This document shows, in pieces, positions 18,715 through 27,890 of a DNA stretch of 56,271 nt. The notes beneath the pieces are model-generated. The model made no database searches. It saw only the letters and a list, made by a program, of their open reading frames with translations, and was not told where the DNA came from. Positions within the stretch are counted from its first letter, which is position 1. The number at the start of each line of letters is the position of its first letter. The translations under genes and the position numbers were made by a program. Source of the stretch: Clostridia bacterium (GTDB lineage: Bacteria; Bacillota; Clostridia; Acetivibrionales; STF1-152); NCBI GenBank assembly GCA_028280575.1, contig JANQLN010000117.1, forward strand, positions 1-56,271, in the 5' to 3' direction.

Positions 18715-21045
18715 TCAGCCTTTCTGAAAAACACTGGGGGATACGCCTTCATACCTTTTGAATGCTCTTCTGAAAACATTTGCACTATTATATCCTGTAC
18801 ACTCAGCGATTTGTTCCACGGACATTTTGTTTCCGTTCTTAAGCAATTCCTTGCTTTTCTCTAACCTTATTCTTTCAAGGTATGTTGAAAAATTCTCTCC
18901 TGTTTGTTCCTTGAAAAATCTCGATACATATGTTTCGTTTAAATCAAATGCCTGGGCAATCATAGTCAGGCTTAAATTGGAATCCATATATGAACAGTTA
19001 ATATAATCAATAATATCATTCTTCAATTGTATATTATGGCTTTCCTTTTGCTTCCATACCATATCACATATGGCTGTGTAGGTGCGGATAATATTATTAA
19101 AAAGTAAATCAAGTGTTTTAAATCCATTAAGCTTTTGCATCAATTTTTTTATTTTTTCCATAGATTTTTCGTCATCCATATTAATTTGCTGTACTAACTT
19201 GATTAAAGAACAGCGCATATCCAGCAGCAAATACTCTAACATATCAGCAGACAGCTTTCTTGTTTCAAAGTTTTCTTCATATATCTCTCCCAGGACTTTC
19301 TTTACTTCTTTCTTTTCTCCCGCCTTTGTCAAATTGGTCAGCCGTGTTTCTATTTCCATGGGGTAATAATAGATATTACTGCTTTTTGGAACATCACAAA
19401 ACCATATGAGTTCATTACTGTTTTTAAATTTTGCGAAATTGAGTGCCTGCTGGGCTTCCTCAAAGGAACGCTGAACATTAAGCAGCCCGTTGTAAATCCC
19501 TCCTACTGCAACTTGGGGTGTAATTCCATAGTTTTGCAAACTGATAATTGAAAGCTCCTCTATTGTACTCATTACATAATCTTTGAATTCATTCTCATTT
19601 GAAGTATTACTTTGCATAAATACAGCCAGTCTGTCCTCTTCAATATTGTGTACATACAATCCTTTTTTTGTGATTTTATTTAATATATCCCTGATAACAA
19701 CCCTTTTCATATCTAATTCTTCCAGTATATTTTTTGATATCATATCTTTGCACTCATTCAGGTTTATAATAAATACGATGAACAGATTTCCGTAAATATC
19801 TATACCTATATGGGCAAGCAATACCTTGATTTCTTTTAAAGTATTAAAGCCTCCTTTAAAAAACCTGTCAAAAAATGCCGTTCTTATAAATGGTTTCTGT
19901 TTTTGAACAGACTCTTTCAGGAATTCATTATTATGAATCAGCTGAACAAGATTTCCCTGAATATAATCATAAGCATTGCCATCTATTTCCTGGTTGGTGT
20001 TTAAAGAATTTTTCAATGTATCAATGATCCTTTTTACAGGCTTAATATTACGATAGGCCATCAGATATGCAATTAAAAGGCCTGACAGCAGCACACCGAT
20101 CGTTACAATTGCAGTGATCTGCTTTATATATATTACTTTACTCATAAGAACACTGGTTGGTACGGCTGCTACAAACATCCAACCGGTCTGGGACGATACT
20201 GTGTAAGTAATAGTCATTTTCTCATCATCAATTATTTTTTCTAAAGATCCCTCATTATTGACAAATCCATGGTGAACAGTATCAATTGTTTTATTGCTAT
20301 TTGATATACTTGTAATAAATTTTCCATTTTCATCAGCAATATAAGCCCATCCTCCATGATCTATATAAAGATGCTCAAAAAGATTTTTTACTTCCTCCTC
20401 CTCAATCAATACCTTGATTAATCCCTGTGTTTGGCTTGGAAATTCAATTGGTATGGTCTGCAGGTATGCAATCATCTTTTTTTTCGGAGCATTCACATTT
20501 ATATCAGATATATCTTGTGTTTGAATATATAATGCAGGAAGTATGTTTTTCTGGTGATGCTTATTCAATATCTCATTTTTCCATTGTTCATAATCCATGT
20601 CACCAAATTTAAAAAAGCTGTCATAAAACCTACTCATGTCAATATATGATGTATTGGAATCAATAATAACATCCGGATTGCTGAAATAAATGTATATATT
20701 ATTTATGAATTTATTGGTAAGATTATAATACTGTACTTCTTTCCAGGTTTCCGTTATTATATGTGGTGTCTTAATTTTAATATTCTCATCCATCGTCAGC
20801 ATATTTCTTACCTTGGATAAATATGCAATCTGCGTAGCTGTGCTGCTGATATTTGCCAATTGATGGTCTAAAATATCCCTGCTTTGTTTAAGTATGGACA
20901 TATTCAATTCTTCAGCGTCCTCTTCCACTAATCTTAAGGCTTCTTTATAGACCAGACTGCCGATTATAATAGGAAGTAACAATATGAGTAAGTAAGATAA
21001 CAAAAAACTGACAAATAAGCCTTGTTTATTTCTTGAAATTCTCAC
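18715..21045 (-). CDS. Membrane-anchored AraC-family regulator
   Basis: Single-protein sensor and regulator of 776 residues. There is one membrane segment near residues 11-33, an extracellular sensing region to about 305, a second membrane segment at about 308-330, a cytoplasmic linker, and an AraC double helix-turn-helix in the last 100 residues (SYMDSNLSLTMIAQAFDLNE, then SANVFRRAFKRYEGVSPS). I set the start at GTG 21045, where GGAGGG lies seven bases upstream; an ATG 60 bases earlier lacks a site. It follows the LplB-LplC-binding-protein operon and precedes the sulfatase. It is paralogous to the regulator at 45.9 kb, which instead comes before its importer. Confidence 0.9.
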   Translation of the reverse strand: MRISRNKQGLFVSFLLSYLLILLLPIIIGSLVYKEALRLVEEDAEELNMSILKQSRDILDHQLANISSTATQIAYLSKVRNMLTMDENIKIKTPHIITETWKEVQYYNLTNKFINNIYIYFSNPDVIIDSNTSYIDMSRFYDSFFKFGDMDYEQWKNEILNKHHQKNILPALYIQTQDISDINVNAPKKKMIAYLQTIPIEFPSQTQGLIKVLIEEEEVKNLFEHLYIDHGGWAYIADENGKFITSISNSNKTIDTVHHGFVNNEGSLEKIIDDEKMTITYTVSSQTGWMFVAAVPTSVLMSKVIYIKQITAIVTIGVLLSGLLIAYLMAYRNIKPVKRIIDTLKNSLNTNQEIDGNAYDYIQGNLVQLIHNNEFLKESVQKQKPFIRTAFFDRFFKGGFNTLKEIKVLLAHIGIDIYGNLFIVFIINLNECKDMISKNILEELDMKRVVIRDILNKITKKGLYVHNIEEDRLAVFMQSNTSNENEFKDYVMSTIEELSIISLQNYGITPQVAVGGIYNGLLNVQRSFEEAQQALNFAKFKNSNELIWFCDVPKSSNIYYYPMEIETRLTNLTKAGEKKEVKKVLGEIYEENFETRKLSADMLEYLLLDMRCSLIKLVQQINMDDEKSMEKIKKLMQKLNGFKTLDLLFNNIIRTYTAICDMVWKQKESHNIQLKNDIIDYINCSYMDSNLSLTMIAQAFDLNETYVSRFFKEQTGENFSTYLERIRLEKSKELLKNGNKMSVEQIAECTGYNSANVFRRAFKRYEGVSPSVFQKG

Positions 21046-21160
21046 AACAATTCCCTCCAATATGTCTTTTTCTATCGTAGATATATTATAATAGTACCAA
21101 TCCAATTGGCCTTATGTCAAATTGATAAGCAATTTGCTCACATGTATCAGTTTCAAGCCA

Positions 21161-21218
21161 GGAGCATACTAAATGTTGTATACGCTTATTATTCATACTA
21201 CAAAATTCAGTATGCTCC
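21161..21218. terminator. Long hairpin after binding-protein gene (no T-run)
   Basis: Inverted repeat with arms 21161-21180 and 21199-21218. The outer ten bases are perfect (GGAGCATACT / AGTATGCTCC) and the inner ten have two mismatches. It lies between the binding-protein stop and the AraC start. No T-run follows on the minus strand, so it looks more like an mRNA-stabilising or attenuating hairpin than a full terminator. Confidence 0.5.
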
Positions 21219-21297
21219 ATGGGTAAACTAGACTGCAATATACCTAAGACAAGATAATTCATAGGCAGTTTGTGCTTTATGGCTGAATATTTTATAT

Positions 21298-22995
21298 TTA
21301 ATATTTTATGTCATACGACTGTTGATAGAGCTCAACATACCGGTCCACACCTATTTCCTTCAGTGCATTAACATAGCTGTCCCATTCGCCGTCAACATCT
21401 TTTGCACCTGTTACAAAAGATGCAAAATAGGAAGAAACCATTTCCTTTATATTGATTTCCAGCTGTGCAACTTCCATAGCTTTATCTTCGTCAAAGAACA
21501 TCATGGGTACAGATGCATCTTTATTTGCATAGGGCTCGTAATTATCATGGGTATAGTGCCAGATAGCAAAAGGCTGGGACGCATGAGCCTTTCCCATTTC
21601 TATTTCCGGAGTGAATCGTTTTGGACCGGACAGCCATGCACCATTTTCTTCACCTCCGCCTGAGAGTATGTTTTTCCATGTTGCAGGCTTTCCATTCTGC
21701 CCCAGATCACCTTCTTCTACATCTTCAGTCCAGTGAATTCCTTTTATACCGGTTACTCCGGTTATGGTACCCTCTCTGGAATACCACCAATCAGCCCATC
21801 TGACTGCCACTTCAGGATATTCACACTCACTTGTTACCATAAAACTCAGCAGCGGATCGCTGTGAAAGTAGGGTGTCTGCTTTACACCGCCGGGACCTTC
21901 TAGTGGCGGTATTGCTTTATAATCAAAGAATCTTGTCTTTTCCGCACTCTTCCCGGCTGTAAAGTTACCTGAAGCTCCTGCTGCTGCTGCTCCTAGAATC
22001 GGAACGGGATTTTCCCCCAATTTTTTAAACTGCTTCCTATCTTGTGTAAAGGTTTCAGGTGCAATCAAACCTTCCGTATAAAGCTTTTGAATATATTTCA
22101 GGCCTTCTTTCCATTCAGGCTTATTTGCTACAAATTCAATTTTCCCATTGTCAACCATTAGATAAGCCCGGCCGCTAGCTGCATTCATATCAGTATCATT
22201 AAAAATAAATGCATTCATCAAATATCCGCCTATATATGTGCGATATCCCTGGACTGCTCCTGCCAGAGGAATTTCATCCTGCTCCCCGTTTTCATTAGGG
22301 TCATCTTCCTTAAATGCTTTCAGCATCTGATAAAAATCTTCTGTCGTTGCAGGATCTTTTATATTCAATTTTTCCATCCAGGGTTTATATACCCACATTT
22401 TTAAAGCCATGGAACATTGATAGCAAGCTGAGATGTAAGGTAAGGAATAAATATTGCCATCATTTGCTGTAATTGAATTTTTAATACGAGGTTCCTCTTC
22501 AAACATTTTTTTCATATGGAATCCATGCTTTTCAATCAGGTCATTCAATGGCAAAAAAACTCCCTGACTGCCATATACCATAACCTGTGTAGGTTCTAAG
22601 CGTGTATTCATGAAAATATCAGGATAATCACCACTTGCCAGTATTACGTTTATTTTTTCTTCATATCTGATGTTAATGACCTGCTCCCAATTTATATGAA
22701 CATTGGTCATGTCTTCATACATGGTTGTGGTTTGGTTTGTTTCCATATCACCTATATCGTCACGCTTGACAACCAATATATCAAGTTCTACCTTGTCTTT
22801 CACAATTGGAAATTCCCCTGGTGCGGTAACAATGGATTTTTCTTCTTCATTATTTTGGGCTTCTTTACCATCTTTTACACTCTCTGTTCCAACATCCTCA
22901 TTTTCCTTTTCTGCTACTCTATTACCTGTGCACCCGCCAAGTAATAATGTAACACTTAGCGTAATTACCAGCATGAAAAATAATACTTTTTTCAT
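21298..22995 (-). CDS. Sugar ABC importer solute-binding lipoprotein (LplA-like)
   Basis: Extracellular solute-binding protein of about 565 residues, the large type that partners LplB/LplC permeases and usually binds oligosaccharides. It starts MKKVLFF, with a signal peptide and lipobox LLLGGC. I chose ATG 22995, ten bases after GGAGG, because the ATG at 23004 is only one base from it. A calcium-loop-like stretch (DDPNENGEQDE) is present. It is the third gene after the two permeases, on the same strand, and is paralogous to the binding protein at 50.4 kb: both share a TNVHI[N/E]WE block and EDDPNENG/TQDPNGNG. No ATPase gene is present. Ligand is unknown; the neighbouring sulfatase and lyase suggest a uronate-containing or sulfated oligosaccharide. 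Confidence 0.92.
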   Translation of the reverse strand: MKKVLFFMLVITLSVTLLLGGCTGNRVAEKENEDVGTESVKDGKEAQNNEEEKSIVTAPGEFPIVKDKVELDILVVKRDDIGDMETNQTTTMYEDMTNVHINWEQVINIRYEEKINVILASGDYPDIFMNTRLEPTQVMVYGSQGVFLPLNDLIEKHGFHMKKMFEEEPRIKNSITANDGNIYSLPYISACYQCSMALKMWVYKPWMEKLNIKDPATTEDFYQMLKAFKEDDPNENGEQDEIPLAGAVQGYRTYIGGYLMNAFIFNDTDMNAASGRAYLMVDNGKIEFVANKPEWKEGLKYIQKLYTEGLIAPETFTQDRKQFKKLGENPVPILGAAAAGASGNFTAGKSAEKTRFFDYKAIPPLEGPGGVKQTPYFHSDPLLSFMVTSECEYPEVAVRWADWWYSREGTITGVTGIKGIHWTEDVEEGDLGQNGKPATWKNILSGGGEENGAWLSGPKRFTPEIEMGKAHASQPFAIWHYTHDNYEPYANKDASVPMMFFDEDKAMEVAQLEINIKEMVSSYFASFVTGAKDVDGEWDSYVNALKEIGVDRYVELYQQSYDIKY

Positions 22996-23072
22996 TTTTC
23001 CCATTCCTCCGTTTCCTTGATTTTATTAATTTCCTTGCAATTCAACCCTCAATTTTACATGTTGCAGACCAG

Positions 23073-23966
23073 CTAGCCTTTTAAAGCTCCTACCATAATC
23101 CCTTTAACAAAATATTTTTGAGCAAAAGGATATATAACCAGTACCGGTATGCTTGCAACAACAATTAATGCATATTTCAAAAGTTCATTCAAGAACTCCC
23201 TCATTTCTTGATCTTCCATGCTGTCTATCATTCCCTGATCATGATTTTGAATCAGTATTCTTCTCAATATGATTTGCAATGGATAAAGCTTGGAATCCTG
23301 TAAATATATTAAAGCACTAAAAAACTCATTCCACTGATTCACCGCATAAAATAAAGATATTACTGCTATCACAGGACCTGACAACGGCAGTACAATCTTC
23401 AGGATGAAGCTGATATTCTTGCAGCCGTCTATTCTTGATGCCTCTAATAACTCATCAGGAATATTGTTCTGAAAAAAAGTCCTGGTAATGATTACATTCC
23501 ATACTGCCATGGCACCTGGTAAAAGTAAAGCCCACCTGGTATTAATAAGCCCCAGCTGTCTGACAACCAGAAAAGTAGGAATCATACCTCCATTGAACAG
23601 CATGGTAAATGTAAAAGCGAACATGATAACATTCCTGCCTACAAAATCCTTTCTTGAAAGAGGGTATGCCGCCATAACCGTAACAATAACACTTATAATG
23701 GTTCCAAATACCGTATAATAGATAGAATTACCATATCCTACCCATATATCCTTTTCCTCAAATACAGCTTTATAACCATCCAGACTGAAGTCAACAGGAA
23801 ACAACCATACCTTCCCTGTCATAACAGCATGAGGAGAGCTGACAGAGGCACTAAGGACAAAAATAATAGGGTATAAAACCAACAGCAAGGATATTATCAA
23901 AATGCTGTGATTGATAATATTGAATATTTTATCTCCACCTGTTTCATATAAGCGTGTTCTGTTCAT
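23073..23966 (-). CDS. Sugar ABC permease (LplC/YtcP-like)
   Basis: Inner-membrane permease of the carbohydrate CUT1 type, 297 residues with about six membrane segments. The cytoplasmic coupling loop reads ELLEASRIDGCKNISFILKI in part, the EAA motif that docks an ATPase. The C-terminus QKYFVKGIMVGALKG is the hallmark of this subfamily and is identical to that of the 49.4-kb permease. GGAGAAG precedes the ATG. It is 18 bases downstream of its LplB-type partner and 77 bases upstream of the binding-protein gene. Confidence 0.93.
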   Translation of the reverse strand: MNRTRLYETGGDKIFNIINHSILIISLLLVLYPIIFVLSASVSSPHAVMTGKVWLFPVDFSLDGYKAVFEEKDIWVGYGNSIYYTVFGTIISVIVTVMAAYPLSRKDFVGRNVIMFAFTFTMLFNGGMIPTFLVVRQLGLINTRWALLLPGAMAVWNVIITRTFFQNNIPDELLEASRIDGCKNISFILKIVLPLSGPVIAVISLFYAVNQWNEFFSALIYLQDSKLYPLQIILRRILIQNHDQGMIDSMEDQEMREFLNELLKYALIVVASIPVLVIYPFAQKYFVKGIMVGALKG

Positions 23967-23984
23967 TATTATCTTCTCCTATTT

Positions 23985-24941
23985 CTACCACAAGCTTGTT
24001 TCACTGACATGCTTGGCAATCTTATTTACAATTAAAATCATTATTAAGCTTATAACTGCCGTAAACAGACCCACCGCCGATGCATAAGAGTAATTGGGTA
24101 CTGCTGAAGCAAGTCCTATCTTATAAACATATGTTTGTATAATTTCACTTGAACTCTTGTTAAGGGAATTCTGAAGCAGTAGTACCTTCTGAAATCCAAC
24201 ATGCAGTATCCGTCCAAAGTTAAGAATAAGTAAAATTATAGTTGTAGGCAAAATGCAAGGTATATCAATAAATCTTACTCTTTGAAATTTATTGGCACCA
24301 TCAACAATAGCGGCTTCATGAAGCTCTGGATCAACTCCGGCAAGAGCCGCAAGATATATAATAGATCCCCATCCGGCATTTTGCCATATGCCGGACCATA
24401 CATAGATAGATGAAAACAACTCAGGTTTTCCGATAAAATCAACTCTCCCAAATCCCAAAAAATCAAGAATATTGTTTACTATGCCGGTTCTAAGTGCTAG
24501 TATCTGCAAAATCAATCCGGATATTACCACCACCGAGATAAAATATGGTGCATAGGTCGCCATCTGTACTGTTTTTTTAAAGATTTTGTTCTTACAATAA
24601 TTAAGTGATAGGGCAAGTATAATTGGTACGGGGAAACCTGCAATCAACTGATACAAACTTAGAATCAATGTATTAAGAAAAAGTCCGGAAAAATTATAGG
24701 ATCTAATGAAATTTCCAAAATGCTCTAATCCTACCCATGGACTTCCAAAAATACCTTTTGTTACACTATATTTTCTAAACGCTATCTGTGTGCCGTACAT
24801 AGGCAAATATTTAAATATAATAATATATATAACAGGTATGGCAATTAACAGGTATAGCTCCCAATTAACTGTTATTCGCTGGATTAATTGCTTTTTTTCA
24901 TTTGTCTTTTGTTTTTTTAATATACTTTCTGTCCTGTTCAC
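23985..24941 (-). CDS. Sugar ABC permease (LplB-like)
   Basis: First gene of the importer operon, 318 residues, CUT1 permease with about six membrane segments. The family blocks YLPMYGTQIAFRKY and SPWVGLEHF follow the first membrane segment. The coupling loop is HEAAIVDGANKFQRVRFIDI. It starts at GTG 24941, nine bases after a purine-rich AGGAAAGGAAGG; the ATG 36 bases upstream lacks a good site. A minus-strand promoter is visible about 80 bases upstream. It pairs with LplC and the binding lipoprotein downstream; the ATPase must be shared and encoded elsewhere. Confidence 0.93.
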   Translation of the reverse strand: MNRTESILKKQKTNEKKQLIQRITVNWELYLLIAIPVIYIIIFKYLPMYGTQIAFRKYSVTKGIFGSPWVGLEHFGNFIRSYNFSGLFLNTLILSLYQLIAGFPVPIILALSLNYCKNKIFKKTVQMATYAPYFISVVVISGLILQILALRTGIVNNILDFLGFGRVDFIGKPELFSSIYVWSGIWQNAGWGSIIYLAALAGVDPELHEAAIVDGANKFQRVRFIDIPCILPTTIILLILNFGRILHVGFQKVLLLQNSLNKSSSEIIQTYVYKIGLASAVPNYSYASAVGLFTAVISLIMILIVNKIAKHVSETSLW

Positions 24942-25021
24942 AAAGTCCTTCCTTTCCTTATGCAAAACGCAATGCAAAACGCAAATAGTATATAATAAGT
25001 AATCCGCCAGCTGTAGGTTTA

Positions 25022-25050
25022 AGTATAATGTGCATTTATAAAATTGTAAA
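25022..25050 (-). promoter_or_regulatory. Promoter of the LplB-LplC-binding-protein operon
   Basis: On the minus strand, TTTACA (25050-25045) and TATACT (25027-25022) are 17 bases apart, about 80 bases before the GTG start of the LplB gene. The ATTTGCA/TGCAAAT inverted repeat 35-60 bases upstream of the -35 box is a plausible AraC-type site. Confidence 0.5.
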
Positions 25051-25213
25051 CAATCTATAATTGTATCTGGTGCTATGATTTACATTTGCATGGGTGCACT
25101 TTTTGCAAATCCATACTTTTTATTACATTGATTCCGGCTTTCTATTCTAAATTCAGGCGGATAGTATCTATTTTCTACTTGAATTACCCATAGCGAAAAC
25201 TGTTGTTTTTAAT

Positions 25214-25259
25214 GTTGAAACCCCAGTCAACTAAGTGTCGTGCTGACTGGGGTTTCAAC
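25214..25259. terminator. Strong 16-bp hairpin after the lyase gene
   Basis: Perfect arms GTTGAAACCCCAGTCA (25214-25229) and TGACTGGGGTTTCAAC (25244-25259) with a 14-base loop, 35 bases past the lyase stop. The GC-rich stem is terminator-like. The minus strand continues with ATTAAAAAC rather than a T-run, so the termination efficiency is uncertain; it may also insulate against readthrough. Confidence 0.6.
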
Positions 25260-25294
25260 TCAGTATTTAAAGGTAGTTTTTGCTGTAGTACCAA

Positions 25295-27424
25295 TCATTC
25301 TGTTACCAGCACATTGTCAAAATCAGCAGCACATTGATACGTATATAGTCCTACGGTCCCTATTGAAAAGCTCGTATCTGTTTCTGTTGCAATTACCGTA
25401 TCACCTATTTTCAATGTAATATTGCTCCCATTCAATATTGCAGTAAACTTATAATACTGACCGGCAACGGTATTGAAGCTGTATGTTTTTTCAGGTGACC
25501 ATGAGCCTCCCGTTACCTTTCCCAGCTGTATAGTAGATGCATTTCTTCTTCTCATAACATAGTAATTCTGCATATTGCTGCTGCACCTGAAGATTATACC
25601 TTCCTGATTGGATGCTTTCACATTTGCTGAATATGTGTAATCGCTCCATGATGCCCCATTGGAATAAGCTGATATACTTCTTGCGCTTGTTGCTGTTTGC
25701 AGGTATTGTCCACCGCTTACAGCCCATGTACCGGAGCCGGCTATCCAATTATCTGCAACACCATCATTAAAATCTTCATCCAATAGTACCCCTCCGCCTG
25801 GCGTTGGAGTTGGGGGTGCGGGCGTTGTTGGTGCGGGGGTGGGCGGTGCACCGCCATAAGGATCTACATAATCCTCCATCTGACCAAACATGAACAGTGT
25901 TGCCGGATAAGAACCCCAATCACCCAAAAATACACTGTGCTGGCCTTCTGACGTAACTCTGACCGAATAAGCCGGTACACCGGGATTAGTACGCTGGTAT
26001 ATGCCTTTCAAATAATCATCCTTGTAATAAACATTGACACGGGCTGCCAGAATATCCTCCAGGCGGTCTTTTTTAGTAGGGTCAGGATTATCATAATCTA
26101 TAAGATAATTAATGTTCAAATTGGCAGGATTATCTGTTCCATATCTTTTGTTTCCAAATGGATTGCCTGAGTATTGTTGAGCATACTTACCCAAAATTTT
26201 AACAGCCCATAGTATCGTTTTATCCGGATCTGATACACCGCACTCCGTACCAAGTACACCTTCTCTGGTAGAGTAAGTATATAATTCAGTGTCTCCGGCC
26301 CTTCCAAAAACATCTACAGTGGTCAGAATAGGTCCTAAAAGGTTAGCTGCATAAGCTACTCCCAGCTCAGGATTGGAAGATGTCCAGCGCTGGAATTCTC
26401 CAAAAAATTCATCCGGGTAGAAGCTGTATATAAGCCATTCCTTAACGAATTGCTTGGCTGTTTTCTTAAGATCTGCAAGGCTCATATATTCATTGCCTAT
26501 TGGATCCACTCCTGTAGGTGCTATATACCCCTCATCCAATAATTTCTGAGTAACTGTAGCTACGGCACGAACACCGCAAGCTACGCGGTTGTTGTAATAT
26601 CTGGCAATGGTATATATAGGCTTGCTGGTTCCATTTATATCCATATATACTATATCCGGATAGGCAGTGCTGCTTCCTATACTGGTCGGAGTATAATCAC
26701 CATTCCATCTATCTACAAAAAGCTTACCCAGGTTTATATTCACATGTGCTCTGAAAAAGTTTGCTGCATAATAGAACCAATCATTCAGTGCATCTCTTTC
26801 CGCGGCAGAAAATCCACTGTTGCCGGTAGCGGTCAAATAATCATAGGAATATAACAATTTGGTAACCCAGTTTGCCAAATCAAAATATGGACTTCCTCCT
26901 GATTTCCATTGGCGCCCGGGATATAAAGTTGTATCGGAAAAATCCACTTTTGGTTTTTGTATTTGCTCAAGAAGAGCATATTTTACAGCATTTCTATACT
27001 CCGTATCACCGGTCACCAGATAGTAAAATGCAGCATCACGTAAATTCGTAAACTCCTTTTTGGGTGGATTATTGGGGCTTGTCCCCTGTATTTGCTTGAC
27101 ACTTCCATCTGCATTGAACTCAACAGGTCCGTCCCATATGGCCTGTAAGGGATTATTCTTGAAATTCAATGCATTTGATTCAATCCGGTCCCAGTCTCCG
27201 GGAGAATTGGCCTGGACGTCACCTGCGGTTTTATATGGTCCGCCATATGAACCGTTACCATCTTTCCTCAAACGCCATATGTCCAGTTCACCCTGTGTTA
27301 CATGCAGCCCAAGCCGGTTTACTGATGCATGGACTTCAGTCGAATGATCTTCAATAATACTAAAGTATACAAGACTGAACATGAATACCAGCACCAATAG
27401 AATACTCAATACTTTCCTTTTCAT
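25295..27424 (-). CDS. Secreted polysaccharide lyase (alginate-lyase family) with lectin-like tail
   Basis: Secreted enzyme of 709 residues. A signal peptide ends at about residue 33 (TEVHA). The catalytic region, about 35-525, is alpha-helical and reads as the (alpha/alpha) toroid of the alginate lyase Pfam family: LRDAAFYYLVTGDTEYRNAV, SYDYLTATGNSGFSAAERD, ANFFRAHVNINLGKLF, and YYNNRVACGVRAVATV. A Pro-Thr linker at about 528-548 leads to a 150-residue beta-sandwich (DEDFNDGVADNW start, ending FDNVLVTE) like LamG/DUF1080 carbohydrate-binding modules. It would eliminate uronate-containing polymer outside the cell; the exact polymer cannot be read. It is adjacent to, and on the same strand as, the importer and sulfatase. 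Confidence 0.78.
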   Translation of the reverse strand: MKRKVLSILLVLVFMFSLVYFSIIEDHSTEVHASVNRLGLHVTQGELDIWRLRKDGNGSYGGPYKTAGDVQANSPGDWDRIESNALNFKNNPLQAIWDGPVEFNADGSVKQIQGTSPNNPPKKEFTNLRDAAFYYLVTGDTEYRNAVKYALLEQIQKPKVDFSDTTLYPGRQWKSGGSPYFDLANWVTKLLYSYDYLTATGNSGFSAAERDALNDWFYYAANFFRAHVNINLGKLFVDRWNGDYTPTSIGSSTAYPDIVYMDINGTSKPIYTIARYYNNRVACGVRAVATVTQKLLDEGYIAPTGVDPIGNEYMSLADLKKTAKQFVKEWLIYSFYPDEFFGEFQRWTSSNPELGVAYAANLLGPILTTVDVFGRAGDTELYTYSTREGVLGTECGVSDPDKTILWAVKILGKYAQQYSGNPFGNKRYGTDNPANLNINYLIDYDNPDPTKKDRLEDILAARVNVYYKDDYLKGIYQRTNPGVPAYSVRVTSEGQHSVFLGDWGSYPATLFMFGQMEDYVDPYGGAPPTPAPTTPAPPTPTPGGGVLLDEDFNDGVADNWIAGSGTWAVSGGQYLQTATSARSISAYSNGASWSDYTYSANVKASNQEGIIFRCSSNMQNYYVMRRRNASTIQLGKVTGGSWSPEKTYSFNTVAGQYYKFTAILNGSNITLKIGDTVIATETDTSFSIGTVGLYTYQCAADFDNVLVTE

Positions 27425-27890
27425 TGAATAAAACCTCCTTATAATTTTGGTACTTGCTTGAAAAGTCAGTGCCCCTTAAGATGTTTGCATTTTGCTGCTT
27501 AACAAACCAATATATGCAGCGTCATAATGCTTAGAATCAAAGTCGTTTCATGTAGTAAATAAGATGTGAAATTTATTGAAGCATTGTCATATGACAATTA
27601 TAATGCATATTCAAAAACTTAGTAAACAGACACTTTTCATGTACAGTGCAATAGTTTACAATCCTCCATATACATTTTAATACACAGCAAACTTTTGTTT
27701 ACAATATCAAAAATGCGTTCCTTATAAAATTGACAGGTCCACAGCAGATTATCTGAGGGCCGCAATGTATTAAATGTGAAAAAAATAAACAAGAGAAATT
27801 TCTTTTTATTTTTGGCTAATACTACAAATATACAAAATGCACTGTTGTAAAACAAATAATAATAATATATACTTTTTAGGAGGATTGATC
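27425..27890. other. Intergenic region upstream of lyase and GT2 gene
   Basis: 466 bases between divergent genes with no convincing coding potential. It contains the AAGGAGG site of the lyase gene, the perfect palindrome at 27583-27598, and the AGGAGG site of the GT2 gene. No clear -35/-10 pair for either gene is obvious to me. Confidence 0.5.
27583..27598. promoter_or_regulatory. Candidate operator palindrome upstream of lyase
   Basis: ATTGTCATATGACAAT is a perfect 16-base palindrome about 160 bases before the lyase start. It is followed on the plus strand by TATAATGC. Palindromes of this length without a GC-rich core are usually dimeric regulator sites. The regulator is unknown. Confidence 0.4.

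Larger units (their letters stand above)
24942..25294. other. Intergenic region between importer operon and lyase
   Basis: 353 bases without a gene. It holds the minus-strand promoter of the importer operon (25022-25050), a spaced inverted repeat ATTTGCA (25084-25090) / TGCAAAT (25104-25110) upstream of that promoter, and a strong hairpin after the lyase gene (25214-25259). Confidence 0.6.

Noticed and set aside
25244..25293. 25214-25259 hairpin as a normal intrinsic terminator for the lyase
   Set aside because: Kept only as a hairpin with doubtful terminator function, because no T-run follows it on the minus strand.
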